DNA of 11,746 nucleotides from Bacteroidota bacterium (lineage in GTDB: Bacteria > Bacteroidota > Bacteroidia > Bacteroidales > UBA10428): positions 1-11,746 of the forward strand of contig JAHEEB010000044.1 in the NCBI GenBank assembly GCA_024640925.1, read 5' to 3'. The notes below the pieces were generated by a model. That model worked only from the letters and a program-made list of their open reading frames with translations, was not told the DNA's origin and did no database searches. This document shows positions 6,923 to 11,746 of this stretch, in pieces. Numbering within the stretch: the stretch's first letter is position 1; each line of letters starts with the position of its first letter. A program made the position numbers and the translations under genes.

Positions 6923-7963
6923 ATGACTTTTAAAATTGGCGACAGGATTAAATTCCTGAATGATGAAGGTGGTGGAATTATTATTGCCTTCCTTGATAAT
7001 AAGACCGTTGAAGTGCAAACAGACGATGGTTTTGAAATGCCGGTACTTGCAACAGAAATTTTATTTGATTCAGGAACAGCTTATGGCTTTGATGGAGAAG
7101 AACCCAGGTCTGCCCAGCAGCCAAAAGTAGAAAAAGTTGAAACTGCTTCTTTCATTCGGACTGAAGATTATAAATACCAGGATTATAAAGGTGAAATCCT
7201 TTTAGGAATAGTTCCTGATAATGACAAACTTTTGCATGTCAGCGATTTCAGATTGTATTTGATAAATGATAGCAACTATTCTTTCCATTACATAATCAGC
7301 CAGGTTGATAAGGGTGTTCATGAGCTTGTTAACGAAGGAACTATTGAAAGTGACAGTAAAATTGAGCTTAAAAAATATAATCAGTCTTCCTTATCAAAGA
7401 TTACTGATTTTTATGTTCAGGGCATTTTCAGTAAAACCGGACTTTTTGAACCTCAGAAAGCTTTCGAATTAACGGTTTCTTTAGAAGGAATAAGTTTTTA
7501 TAAATCGCAGCATTTTACAGATAATGAATATTTTGATGCTAAAGCGATTCTTTTTAAAAAGGATGAGCTTTTAATGAAAAAAGCTGTAGAAAAGCTTATG
7601 GCATCTGAATTAATAAAAGTATCTAAGAGTAAAGAAGAATCTGATAAACCGGTAAAAGCTCCTAAACCTGTTAATCCGGATATAATCGAGGTTGATTTGC
7701 ATATAGAAGAAATTGTTGACAATCATTCAGGTATGTCAAACGGTGAAATTATAGAGATTCAACTCGGCAGGTTTGAGACATCGCTTGAAACAGCCATGAA
7801 GTCGAAAGCTAAAAAGATTGTTTTCATACATGGAGTTGGGAATGGTCGGTTGAAACAAGAGATTCAAAAGAAACTTGAAAGGAAATACCCCGATTTGCGT
7901 TTCCAGGATGCTTCATTCAGGGAATATGGATTTGGGGCAACAATGGTTTATTTGAAACAGTGA
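6923..7963 (+). CDS. DUF2027 domain protein with C-terminal Smr domain
   Basis: The 346-residue protein has an SH3/KOW-like N-terminal segment (about 3-45: GDRIKFLNDEGGGIII...VEVQTDDGFEMPV), a central beta-rich DUF2027 region (about 85-210), a charged Lys/Glu/Pro linker (about 215-252), and an Smr domain (about 255-346). The Smr signatures are VDLH (257-260), IHGVGNGRL (302-310) and YGFGATMVYL (335-344). Smr domains occur at the end of MutS2 and alone, and many cleave nucleic acids or act in ribosome rescue; the MutS core is absent here. This domain order is a known Bacteroidota-specific architecture. Its exact role is not established; RNA or DNA binding is the likely activity. It diverges from queA, and its stop codon forms part of the first unit of the heptamer array. 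Confidence 0.9.
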   Translation: MTFKIGDRIKFLNDEGGGIIIAFLDNKTVEVQTDDGFEMPVLATEILFDSGTAYGFDGEEPRSAQQPKVEKVETASFIRTEDYKYQDYKGEILLGIVPDNDKLLHVSDFRLYLINDSNYSFHYIISQVDKGVHELVNEGTIESDSKIELKKYNQSSLSKITDFYVQGIFSKTGLFEPQKAFELTVSLEGISFYKSQHFTDNEYFDAKAILFKKDELLMKKAVEKLMASELIKVSKSKEESDKPVKAPKPVNPDIIEVDLHIEEIVDNHSGMSNGEIIEIQLGRFETSLETAMKSKAKKIVFIHGVGNGRLKQEIQKKLERKYPDLRFQDASFREYGFGATMVYLKQ

Positions 7964-8120
7964 TCAGTAATTAGTGATCAGTGATCAGTGATCAGTGATT
8001 AGTGATTAGTGATCAGTGATCAGTGATCAGTGATTAGTAAAACACAGATCACAGATCACAGATCTCAGACCGATCACTGATCACAGATCACAGATCACAG
8101 ATCACAGATCACAGATCACA
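7959..8120. repeat. GATC-rich heptamer tandem array in two near-complementary halves
   Basis: The left half (7959-8035) is eleven 7-bp units of AGTGATC and its variants AGTGATT and AGTAATT; the first unit includes the TGA stop codon of the DUF2027-Smr gene. The right half is ACAGATC x3 (8044-8064), an interrupting TCAGACC and a 4-bp phase shift, then GATCACT plus six GATCACA units (8072-8120). AGTGATC reversed and complemented is GATCACT, so the halves match at about six of seven positions and could form a long imperfect hairpin or cruciform. I count 17 GATC sites between 7962 and 8117. The array ends 13 bp before the RNase P RNA. Confidence 0.97.
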
Positions 8121-8133
8121 ATATTACAATATA

Positions 8134-8525
8134 CAGCAGGCTATTCTGTCGCCTTAATTCAGGCTTGCCTGGATTGGGGAGGAAAGTCCGGACAACGAAG
8201 GGCGCCGTACTTTCGAAAGAAAGGTGTTCGTGAGGGTACAGTAACAGAGAAGAAAATAACTTCCTGTTGAAATTTAGCATAGAAATGGGGTAACCCGTCT
8301 ACACTAAAGCTTCGGCAGGTAAAGGTGAGAAGGTAGGGTAAGAGCCTACCAGCCGTGGTGGTGACATTGCGGGCTGTCTGTCTTACGGGTTGCAAGATCA
8401 AGTATACCGGCAGTTAAGAACTGCCCGTTCTTTGCCGGGGGGTAGATCGCATCAGATAAATGACAGAAGACCTTTTCTGGCGAAAGTGAGAAAAGGGATA
8501 CAGAATCCGGCTTACAGGCCTGCTG
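8134..8525 (+). ncRNA. rnpB: RNase P RNA (type A), catalytic subunit for tRNA 5' maturation
   Basis: The 5' conserved block GAGGAAAGTCCGGAC lies at about 8180-8194. It is followed by TACAGTAACAGAGAAG, GGTAGGGTAAGAGCCTACCAG, AGATAAATGACAGAAG and the 3' block ACAGAATCCGGCTTAC. These are the conserved regions of the bacterial RNase P catalytic core, in the right order; the 5' AAGTCCGG and 3' CCGGCTT form helix P4. The ends are set by helix P1: CAGCAGGC (8134-8141) pairs with GCCTGCTG (8518-8525). About 392 nt is a reasonable size. The RNA works with the protein subunit RnpA, not in this window. A normal Bacteroidota promoter is not visible upstream because the heptamer array occupies that space; TACAAT (8125-8130) is the only -10-like sequence. 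Ends are good to a few nucleotides. Confidence 0.96.
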
Positions 8526-8532
8526 TTTTTTT
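8518..8532 (+). terminator. rnpB terminator (P1 3' strand plus T-run)
   Basis: The 3' strand of helix P1 (GCCTGCTG) is followed directly by seven T residues (8526-8532). The closing helix of the RNA therefore could itself serve as, or directly precede, the terminator. Confidence 0.55.
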
Positions 8533-8550
8533 ACTTATTAAGCAATAGTA

Positions 8551-8653
8551 AAATTGAAAATTTCAATTTCTTTCAACCTTTCAGGCAAAAGGGTTGACCT
8601 GGATTTAGAATTTGTTATCAGCATTTTTCAAAAAATGCTGGTTCACAATTTTC
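8551..8653. repeat. Cluster of three hairpins between rnpB and the RRM gene
   Basis: Three dyads lie in tandem. The first, 8551-8569, is AAATTGAAA around one A with TTTCAATTT, perfect over 9 bp. The second, about 8574-8595, is CAACCTTT and AAAGGGTTG with one bulged G. The third has a core at 8619-8640: CAGCATTTTT and AAAAATGCTG around CA, extendable by TTGT/ACAA and GAA/TTC to 8608-8653. No open frame of note covers them. Successive transcription terminators, a small structured RNA or mobile-element debris are possible. Confidence 0.6.
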
Positions 8654-8683
8654 TAACTAAACGCGATTAATATTGATAATTTG

Positions 8684-8708
8684 CTGATTAGTCTGATTAG
8701 TCTGATTA
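8684..8708. repeat. 9-bp tandem microrepeat (CTGATTAGT, 2.8 copies)
   Basis: CTGATTAGT occurs at 8684 and 8693 and, truncated to CTGATTA, at 8702. It shares GATTAGT with the variant units of the heptamer array on the other side of rnpB, so similar microrepeats flank the RNA gene. Confidence 0.8.
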
Positions 8709-8729
8709 TAGCTATGTATAAGACATAAA

Positions 8730-8752
8730 AAAAGCCCGTAAAACGGGCTTTT
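8730..8752 (-). terminator. Intrinsic terminator of the RRM protein gene
   Basis: AAAAGCCCGT and ACGGGCTTTT form a perfect 10-bp stem with a 3-nt loop, with a GC core. On the minus strand a run of seven T residues (plus-strand A7, 8727-8733) follows. It lies 18 nt past the stop of the RRM gene. With TTTT on the other side it may also act weakly for plus-strand transcripts from rnpB. Confidence 0.9.
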
Positions 8753-8770
8753 CTCTATAATAGCAACAAA

Positions 8771-9079
8771 TTAAAAGCTTCTTCTTTTGAAGTCTCTACG
8801 TCCACCTCCACTGTTGCGATTGCCAGAACCACGTTGTTCACGTGGGCGTGCCATCTTAACAACAAGTTTAGACTCGTCAACTTCAACATCATTCAGTTGA
8901 GCGATAGCATCGTTGGCTTCACCTTCATCAGGCATTTCAACAAAGCCATAACATTTGGAACGTCCGGTTTCACGATCCATGATTACTTTAGCAGATTCAA
9001 CCTTCCCAAATTTTGAGAATAATGATTCAAGCGTTTCGTCCGTCATCCTAGGACTCAGCTTAGCGACAAAAATGTTCAT
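8771..9079 (-). CDS. Small RNA-binding protein with one RRM domain
   Basis: The 102-residue protein is a single RRM followed by a short basic glycine-rich tail. RNP2 is IFVAKL (3-8) and RNP1 is KCYGFVEM (42-49), with aromatic residues at the usual RNA-stacking positions Phe4, Tyr44 and Phe46. The tail (about 78-102) has RGSGNRNSGGGRRDFKRRSF, an RGG-like segment. Such short RRM proteins are widespread in the Bacteroidota and cyanobacteria. In Bacteroidota they act as global RNA-binding regulators in a phylum that largely lacks Hfq. The gene has a candidate promoter at 9167-9196, so its mRNA would have a leader of roughly 80 nt, room for autoregulation. It is followed by a strong terminator and converges on rnpB. 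Confidence 0.95.
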   Translation of the reverse strand: MNIFVAKLSPRMTDETLESLFSKFGKVESAKVIMDRETGRSKCYGFVEMPDEGEANDAIAQLNDVEVDESKLVVKMARPREQRGSGNRNSGGGRRDFKRRSF

Positions 9080-9166
9080 AATAAAGAATAAATAATTAAA
9101 TATTAGTTAATTAGAGAGGATAGAAATAAAACACTTAGAGTTTCTACTATTCCATCTAACAGGCGT

Positions 9167-9196
9167 TAAAGATAATGTAATTTTTTAAAATGCAAA
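9167..9196 (-). promoter_or_regulatory. Candidate promoter of the RRM protein gene
   Basis: On the minus strand, TTTG (9193-9196) is followed after 18 bp by TATCTTTA (9167-9174). This matches TAnnTTTG except for the last base; the spacing is one less than the usual 19-21. The ATG at 9079 is 87 nt beyond, so the predicted leader is about 80 nt and AT-rich. Confidence 0.45.
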
Positions 9197-9221
9197 GTAA
9201 TGGTATCATTTTTCTAAATAA

Positions 9222-9258
9222 AATCATTTAATTACTTCTTCATCGTAAGAAAATGATT
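9222..9258 (-). terminator. Possible AT-rich terminator of the histidine phosphatase gene
   Basis: On the minus strand, AATCATTT pairs with AAATGATT, and inside it TTCTT pairs with AAGAA around ACGATG. TTTTATTT runs past the second arm. The hairpin overlaps the stop codon. The low GC content makes it a weak candidate. Confidence 0.3.
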
Positions 9259-9895
9259 AGTTCAATTCGTTTAAAACAACGGATTGGATTACATGTTCCA
9301 GGTTGCCCCATTCTTCAAGCATCCAATGATTATTCTCTATAGAAATTGTATTTACGGATGTATTATATATCGAAAAATGGCGTTCATCATCCAGTTTTAG
9401 ATTAAATATTTTGCGCATAATGCAGTCAAGTACACCGCCATGAGATATAACAAGAATTTTTTTACCACGAAATGTATCAGCAATATTTTCAATCCCCTCA
9501 ATAACTCTTGAGTTAAACTCAAAGAGGCTTTCTCCCTCTGGTATCTGATAAGTCGATTTGCGGTTCATATAAGCTTCAAAAACTTCTCTGTATGTATGCC
9601 TGATTTCATCACGTGTCATACCTTCCATAATACCAAAAGCTCTCTCCCTTAAACGCTGATCTTCAATAACCTTAAGTTTCAAATTTTTATTTAGTATACT
9701 AGTAGTGTGCCGTGCCCTGTATAAATCGCTGCTAATAATGATATCAAATTTGCGGAATTTTATTTTTTCTGCCAGCTGGCGTGCCTGCTCTATACCATTT
9801 TCTGTAAGTGCACTATCTTGCTGTCCTTGTAATTGCATCGACCTGTTCCACTCTGTTTCCCCGTGTCGCACCACCGTAATAACCGTTTTCCCCAT
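9257..9895 (-). CDS. Histidine phosphatase family protein (phosphoglycerate mutase-like)
   Basis: The 212-residue cytoplasmic protein has the family's full active-site set. The phosphohistidine motif is VVRHGETEWNR, with Arg10 and His11. Arg60 lies in SSDLYRARHT, Glu84 in RLRERAFG as proton donor, and His152 in ISHGGVLD. Length and motifs fit broad-specificity phosphatases or cofactor-dependent phosphoglycerate-mutase-like enzymes such as CobC/GpmB relatives. It is shorter than true dPGM (about 230-250 residues), and no cobalamin genes lie nearby, so glycolytic mutase or CobC function is not supported; a phosphatase for a small phosphorylated metabolite is more likely. The ATG at 9895 has an exact -7 box 13 nt upstream. 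Confidence 0.92.
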   Translation of the reverse strand: MGKTVITVVRHGETEWNRSMQLQGQQDSALTENGIEQARQLAEKIKFRKFDIIISSDLYRARHTTSILNKNLKLKVIEDQRLRERAFGIMEGMTRDEIRHTYREVFEAYMNRKSTYQIPEGESLFEFNSRVIEGIENIADTFRGKKILVISHGGVLDCIMRKIFNLKLDDERHFSIYNTSVNTISIENNHWMLEEWGNLEHVIQSVVLNELN

Positions 9896-9908
9896 AATTA
9901 CTTTTTTA

Positions 9909-9916
9909 CAAAATTA
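9909..9916 (-). promoter_or_regulatory. Candidate -7 box of the histidine phosphatase gene
   Basis: TAATTTTG on the minus strand matches TAnnTTTG exactly and lies 13 nt before the ATG at 9895. The best -33 match is TCTG (9935-9938) at 18-bp spacing, which is weak. The predicted leader is under 10 nt. Confidence 0.4.
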
Positions 9917-10042
9917 CAATTTATATAGTGTTAACAGAATTATTTTATATTTTGTTCTATATAAACGAGTAAAAATTTTATTTTGTTACACTTTTCTTAA
10001 ATACCCAAAACTAAGCAGAAGTCAATTGTAATAAGACATTGA

Positions 10043-10516
10043 TTATTCCTTTGTATATTCTTTTACCAGTACTTCAGGCACAGAACTTTTCTGGCTGATA
10101 TCGCTAACACTCATGCCTGACAGGTATAATCTTCTGATGAAAGATGGTATCGTTTCTCCTATTTCAATCAAATTTCCGTCAGGATCATATAAACGAATAG
10201 TCCGCTGACCCCAACTTTCCTCTATTACTTCATGAAGTATTTTTATTTCGTATTCTTTTAGTTCGATTATAACCTGGTCAAAATAATCGGTCTCAAAACA
10301 TAATTCCATGTTTTTATTTCCCTCAGAATTATAGGTTGTTCCTGTTTTAACTGAAACAATATGATCAGATGGAAGTTGCCATAAAGAAATACCACATTTC
10401 AATATAATGCATGCACCAAAATCCAGGTCAAATTCCTGTTTGAGTACATTAATATAAAATTGCTTCAAAACTTCTACGTTTTTTGTAATAATTACAGGAG
10501 AATGGAATTTTATCAT
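10043..10516 (-). CDS. VOC (glyoxalase/bleomycin-resistance) family protein with HTH-like C-terminal tail
   Basis: The protein has 157 residues. Residues 1-122 form a two-module VOC fold: first module PVIITKNVEVLKQFYINVLKQEF, second module MELCFETDYFDQVIIELKE ending in RLYDPDGNLIEIGE, the strongest family signature. Candidate metal ligands are His5, Glu71 and Glu118. Residues 123-157 extend past the VOC fold with SFIRRLYLSG followed by MSVSDISQKSSVPEVLVKEY, which reads as helix-turn-helix: a D-I-S-x-x-S-x-V-P-x-x-x-V core like that of short DNA-binding modules. The family includes lyases, dioxygenases and binding proteins for resistance; the substrate is unknown. The start at 10516 has no visible Shine-Dalgarno or exact -7 box. 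It is a single gene on its strand here, divergent from the serine hydrolase. Confidence 0.85.
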   Translation of the reverse strand: MIKFHSPVIITKNVEVLKQFYINVLKQEFDLDFGACIILKCGISLWQLPSDHIVSVKTGTTYNSEGNKNMELCFETDYFDQVIIELKEYEIKILHEVIEESWGQRTIRLYDPDGNLIEIGETIPSFIRRLYLSGMSVSDISQKSSVPEVLVKEYTKE

Positions 10517-10622
10517 TGTTATATGTTTTTTAATAAACCTGATTTTATATCTAAAATTGCCTGTAAAGTAATAAATAGTCAGTAAAAAAATTCCAGAAAA
10601 AATTAATATAAATACAAACGAA

Positions 10623-10644
10623 ACGTTTTAATATAAGAAAACGT
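10623..10644. promoter_or_regulatory. Inverted repeat in the divergent intergenic region
   Basis: ACGTTTT and AAAACGT flank an 8-nt spacer between the divergent VOC and serine hydrolase genes. The position about 60-80 bp upstream of the hydrolase -7 box and 107 bp upstream of the VOC start would suit an operator. Nothing else in this 229-bp gap stands out apart from the -7 box at 10707. Confidence 0.3.
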
Positions 10645-10706
10645 ATTTATTAAAAAATTGTGAATAAAAAATAGGATTCAACCAGTGATTGATTTTTTAC
10701 TTAGGT

Positions 10707-10714
10707 TACATTTG
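10707..10714 (+). promoter_or_regulatory. Candidate -7 box of the serine hydrolase gene
   Basis: TACATTTG matches TAnnTTTG exactly and lies 31 nt before the ATG at 10746. No good TTTG is found at the usual spacing upstream. An AGGGAG Shine-Dalgarno-like sequence (10735-10740) lies 5 nt before the start codon. Confidence 0.45.
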
Positions 10715-10745
10715 TAAGATTGTTGAATTTCTATAGGGAGTTGGG

Positions 10746-11746
10746 ATGAGTGCAAAAGAATATAAGAACCTGGTTTTGTTTTTGTTAGCACTGGTTTTAC
10801 TTACCAGTTTTATCCGGTGGGATTATGACCGGAAATCGTCTGAAATTTCTTTAATAATTAAAGATTTCAAATTACCCCACCTTAGTTTCGTAAATGATTA
10901 CGAATCTTTTCTTAAATCAAAACTTGATAGTACAAAAACCGTTGGTGCTGCCGTTGCTATTGTAAGCCATGATTCGTTGATTTTTATTGATACATATGGA
11001 CTGAGGACAATTGGAACTAACGATTCGGTTGATATAAATACTGTTTTTCGTCTTGCTTCTGTTTCAAAAGGATTTGCAGGAATTCTAGCATGTATGTTAC
11101 AAGAAGACAGCATTCTTAACCTGGATGAAAAGATAAAAATATCCGTACCCGGCTTAAAACTTAAAAGTGCTATCAATACAAAAGAATTAACACTTAAACA
11201 CACTTTAAATCATACCTCAGGTCTTGCACCTCATGCCTTTGATAATCTGATTGAATCGGGATGGGATATGTCTTCCATGATCGAACACTTTCCTGAAATA
11301 GCAGTTGCTGCACCTCCTGGTCAGGTTTATGCTTACCAGAATGTTATTTTCAGCCTGATTGACACTGTGTTGAAGATAAAAACCGGAAAATCGTATAACG
11401 AGATTCTAAATGAAAGAATATTTAAACCACTAGGCATGTCTGATGCTTCACTCGATTTTGAATCAATGCTGACAAACAATGATATAGCCTATCCGCATAA
11501 TTTAGTTAAGGGTAAATATGTTTCTAAGGGCTTAAACCCTCGTTACTATAATGTTGCACCTGCGGCAGGCGTAAATGCAAGTATTTCTGACATGTCTAAA
11601 TGGTTAAAGGCGCTGTTGGGAGAATATCCGGAAATAGTCGACTCTGCTGCAATAAAACAGATTTCAACTCCTCTTGTGATTACCCCGATTAAAAAGCAAT
11701 ATATTAAACGTTGGGGTGAATTAGAAAATCAGCAATATAGCCTTGG
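10746..11746 (+). CDS. Serine beta-lactamase-like hydrolase (class C/PF00144), truncated by the window end
   Basis: An open frame runs from the ATG at 10746 to the edge of the window (333 codons plus 2 nt). Residues 8-22 (NLVLFLLALVLLTSF) form a membrane anchor or signal sequence, so the enzyme acts outside the cytoplasm. Ser105-Val-Ser-Lys108 in FRLASVSKGFAG is the SxxK nucleophile motif, HTSGL (156-160) is a family hallmark, and Tyr197-Gln-Asn199 in YAYQN is the second catalytic motif. The third motif (KTG/HxG) would lie beyond the window. Family members include AmpC-type beta-lactamases, D-aminopeptidases, esterases and DD-peptidases; specificity cannot be assigned, and resistance should not be assumed. 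A Shine-Dalgarno-like AGGGAG 5 nt before the ATG fixes the start. The reverse-strand frame at 10898-11203 is a shadow of this gene. Confidence 0.9.
   Translation, partial: MSAKEYKNLVLFLLALVLLTSFIRWDYDRKSSEISLIIKDFKLPHLSFVNDYESFLKSKLDSTKTVGAAVAIVSHDSLIFIDTYGLRTIGTNDSVDINTVFRLASVSKGFAGILACMLQEDSILNLDEKIKISVPGLKLKSAINTKELTLKHTLNHTSGLAPHAFDNLIESGWDMSSMIEHFPEIAVAAPPGQVYAYQNVIFSLIDTVLKIKTGKSYNEILNERIFKPLGMSDASLDFESMLTNNDIAYPHNLVKGKYVSKGLNPRYYNVAPAAGVNASISDMSKWLKALLGEYPEIVDSAAIKQISTPLVITPIKKQYIKRWGELENQQYSL

Noticed and set aside
6872..7018. Longer queA start at 7018 (461 residues)
   Set aside because: The extra 49 residues overlap the divergent DUF2027-Smr gene and match nothing in QueA; the ATG at 6871 begins right before the conserved N-terminus.
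8159..8401. Reverse-strand open frame of 80 residues
   Set aside because: It lies entirely inside the RNase P RNA gene on the opposite strand.
9257..9895. cobC (alpha-ribazole phosphatase) or glycolytic gpmA
   Set aside because: The family motifs are shared by many phosphatases, and there are no cobalamin or glycolysis neighbours to support a specific name.
10898..11203. Reverse-strand frame of 101 residues
   Set aside because: It is antisense to the serine hydrolase, whose SxxK and HTSGL motifs are in the plus frame.
1..11746. tRNA genes, transposase or integrase genes, prophage and defence systems
   Set aside because: None was recognised on either strand; only repeat structures suggest mobility.

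Overview
The window looks like chromosomal DNA of a member of the Bacteroidota, probably a Bacteroidales/Marinilabiliales-type organism. The DNA is AT-rich. Several genes are preceded by the TAnnTTTG -7 box typical of this phylum, and Shine-Dalgarno sequences are scarce. The gene content fits: a DUF2027-Smr protein, a small RRM RNA-binding protein and a type A RNase P RNA. The phylum assignment is inference from these signs; the finer placement is a guess.

Layout. Positions 1-2119 hold the 3' end of a class A penicillin-binding protein gene coupled to an EamA-type transporter, then a reverse-strand cupin and a forward HEAT-like helical-repeat protein. Positions 2120-4870 look accessory. They contain a strong hairpin, a precise 42-bp tandem array (2219-2450), a PKD plus C39-like peptidase lipoprotein, and a convergent, very AT-rich membrane acyltransferase. 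Positions 4874-7963 are housekeeping: SRAP (abasic-site protein) and queA on the minus strand, divergent from the DUF2027-Smr gene. Positions 7959-8120 are a GATC-rich heptamer array that starts in the stop codon of the DUF2027-Smr gene and ends 13 bp before the RNase P RNA gene (8134-8525). A hairpin-rich spacer and a terminator separate rnpB from a convergent RRM protein gene. The window ends with a histidine-phosphatase gene, a VOC-family gene with an HTH-like tail, and the 5' part of a serine beta-lactamase-like hydrolase gene.

How the genes fit together. There is no obvious multi-gene pathway or defence system here. Most genes are single transcription units with their own candidate promoters. 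The PBP/EamA pair is the clearest coupled unit, and queA/SRAP are co-directional with a likely internal promoter. Several candidate -7 boxes lie 4-13 nt from the start codon, which would give leaderless or nearly leaderless mRNAs.

The most unusual content is non-coding. The 42-bp array varies only at the centres of its symmetric elements and has a period of four helical turns. The heptamer array occupies the place where the rnpB upstream promoter element should be. Both arrays are dense in GATC. A new system cannot be demonstrated from this sequence alone; these arrays are the best candidates for undescribed function.
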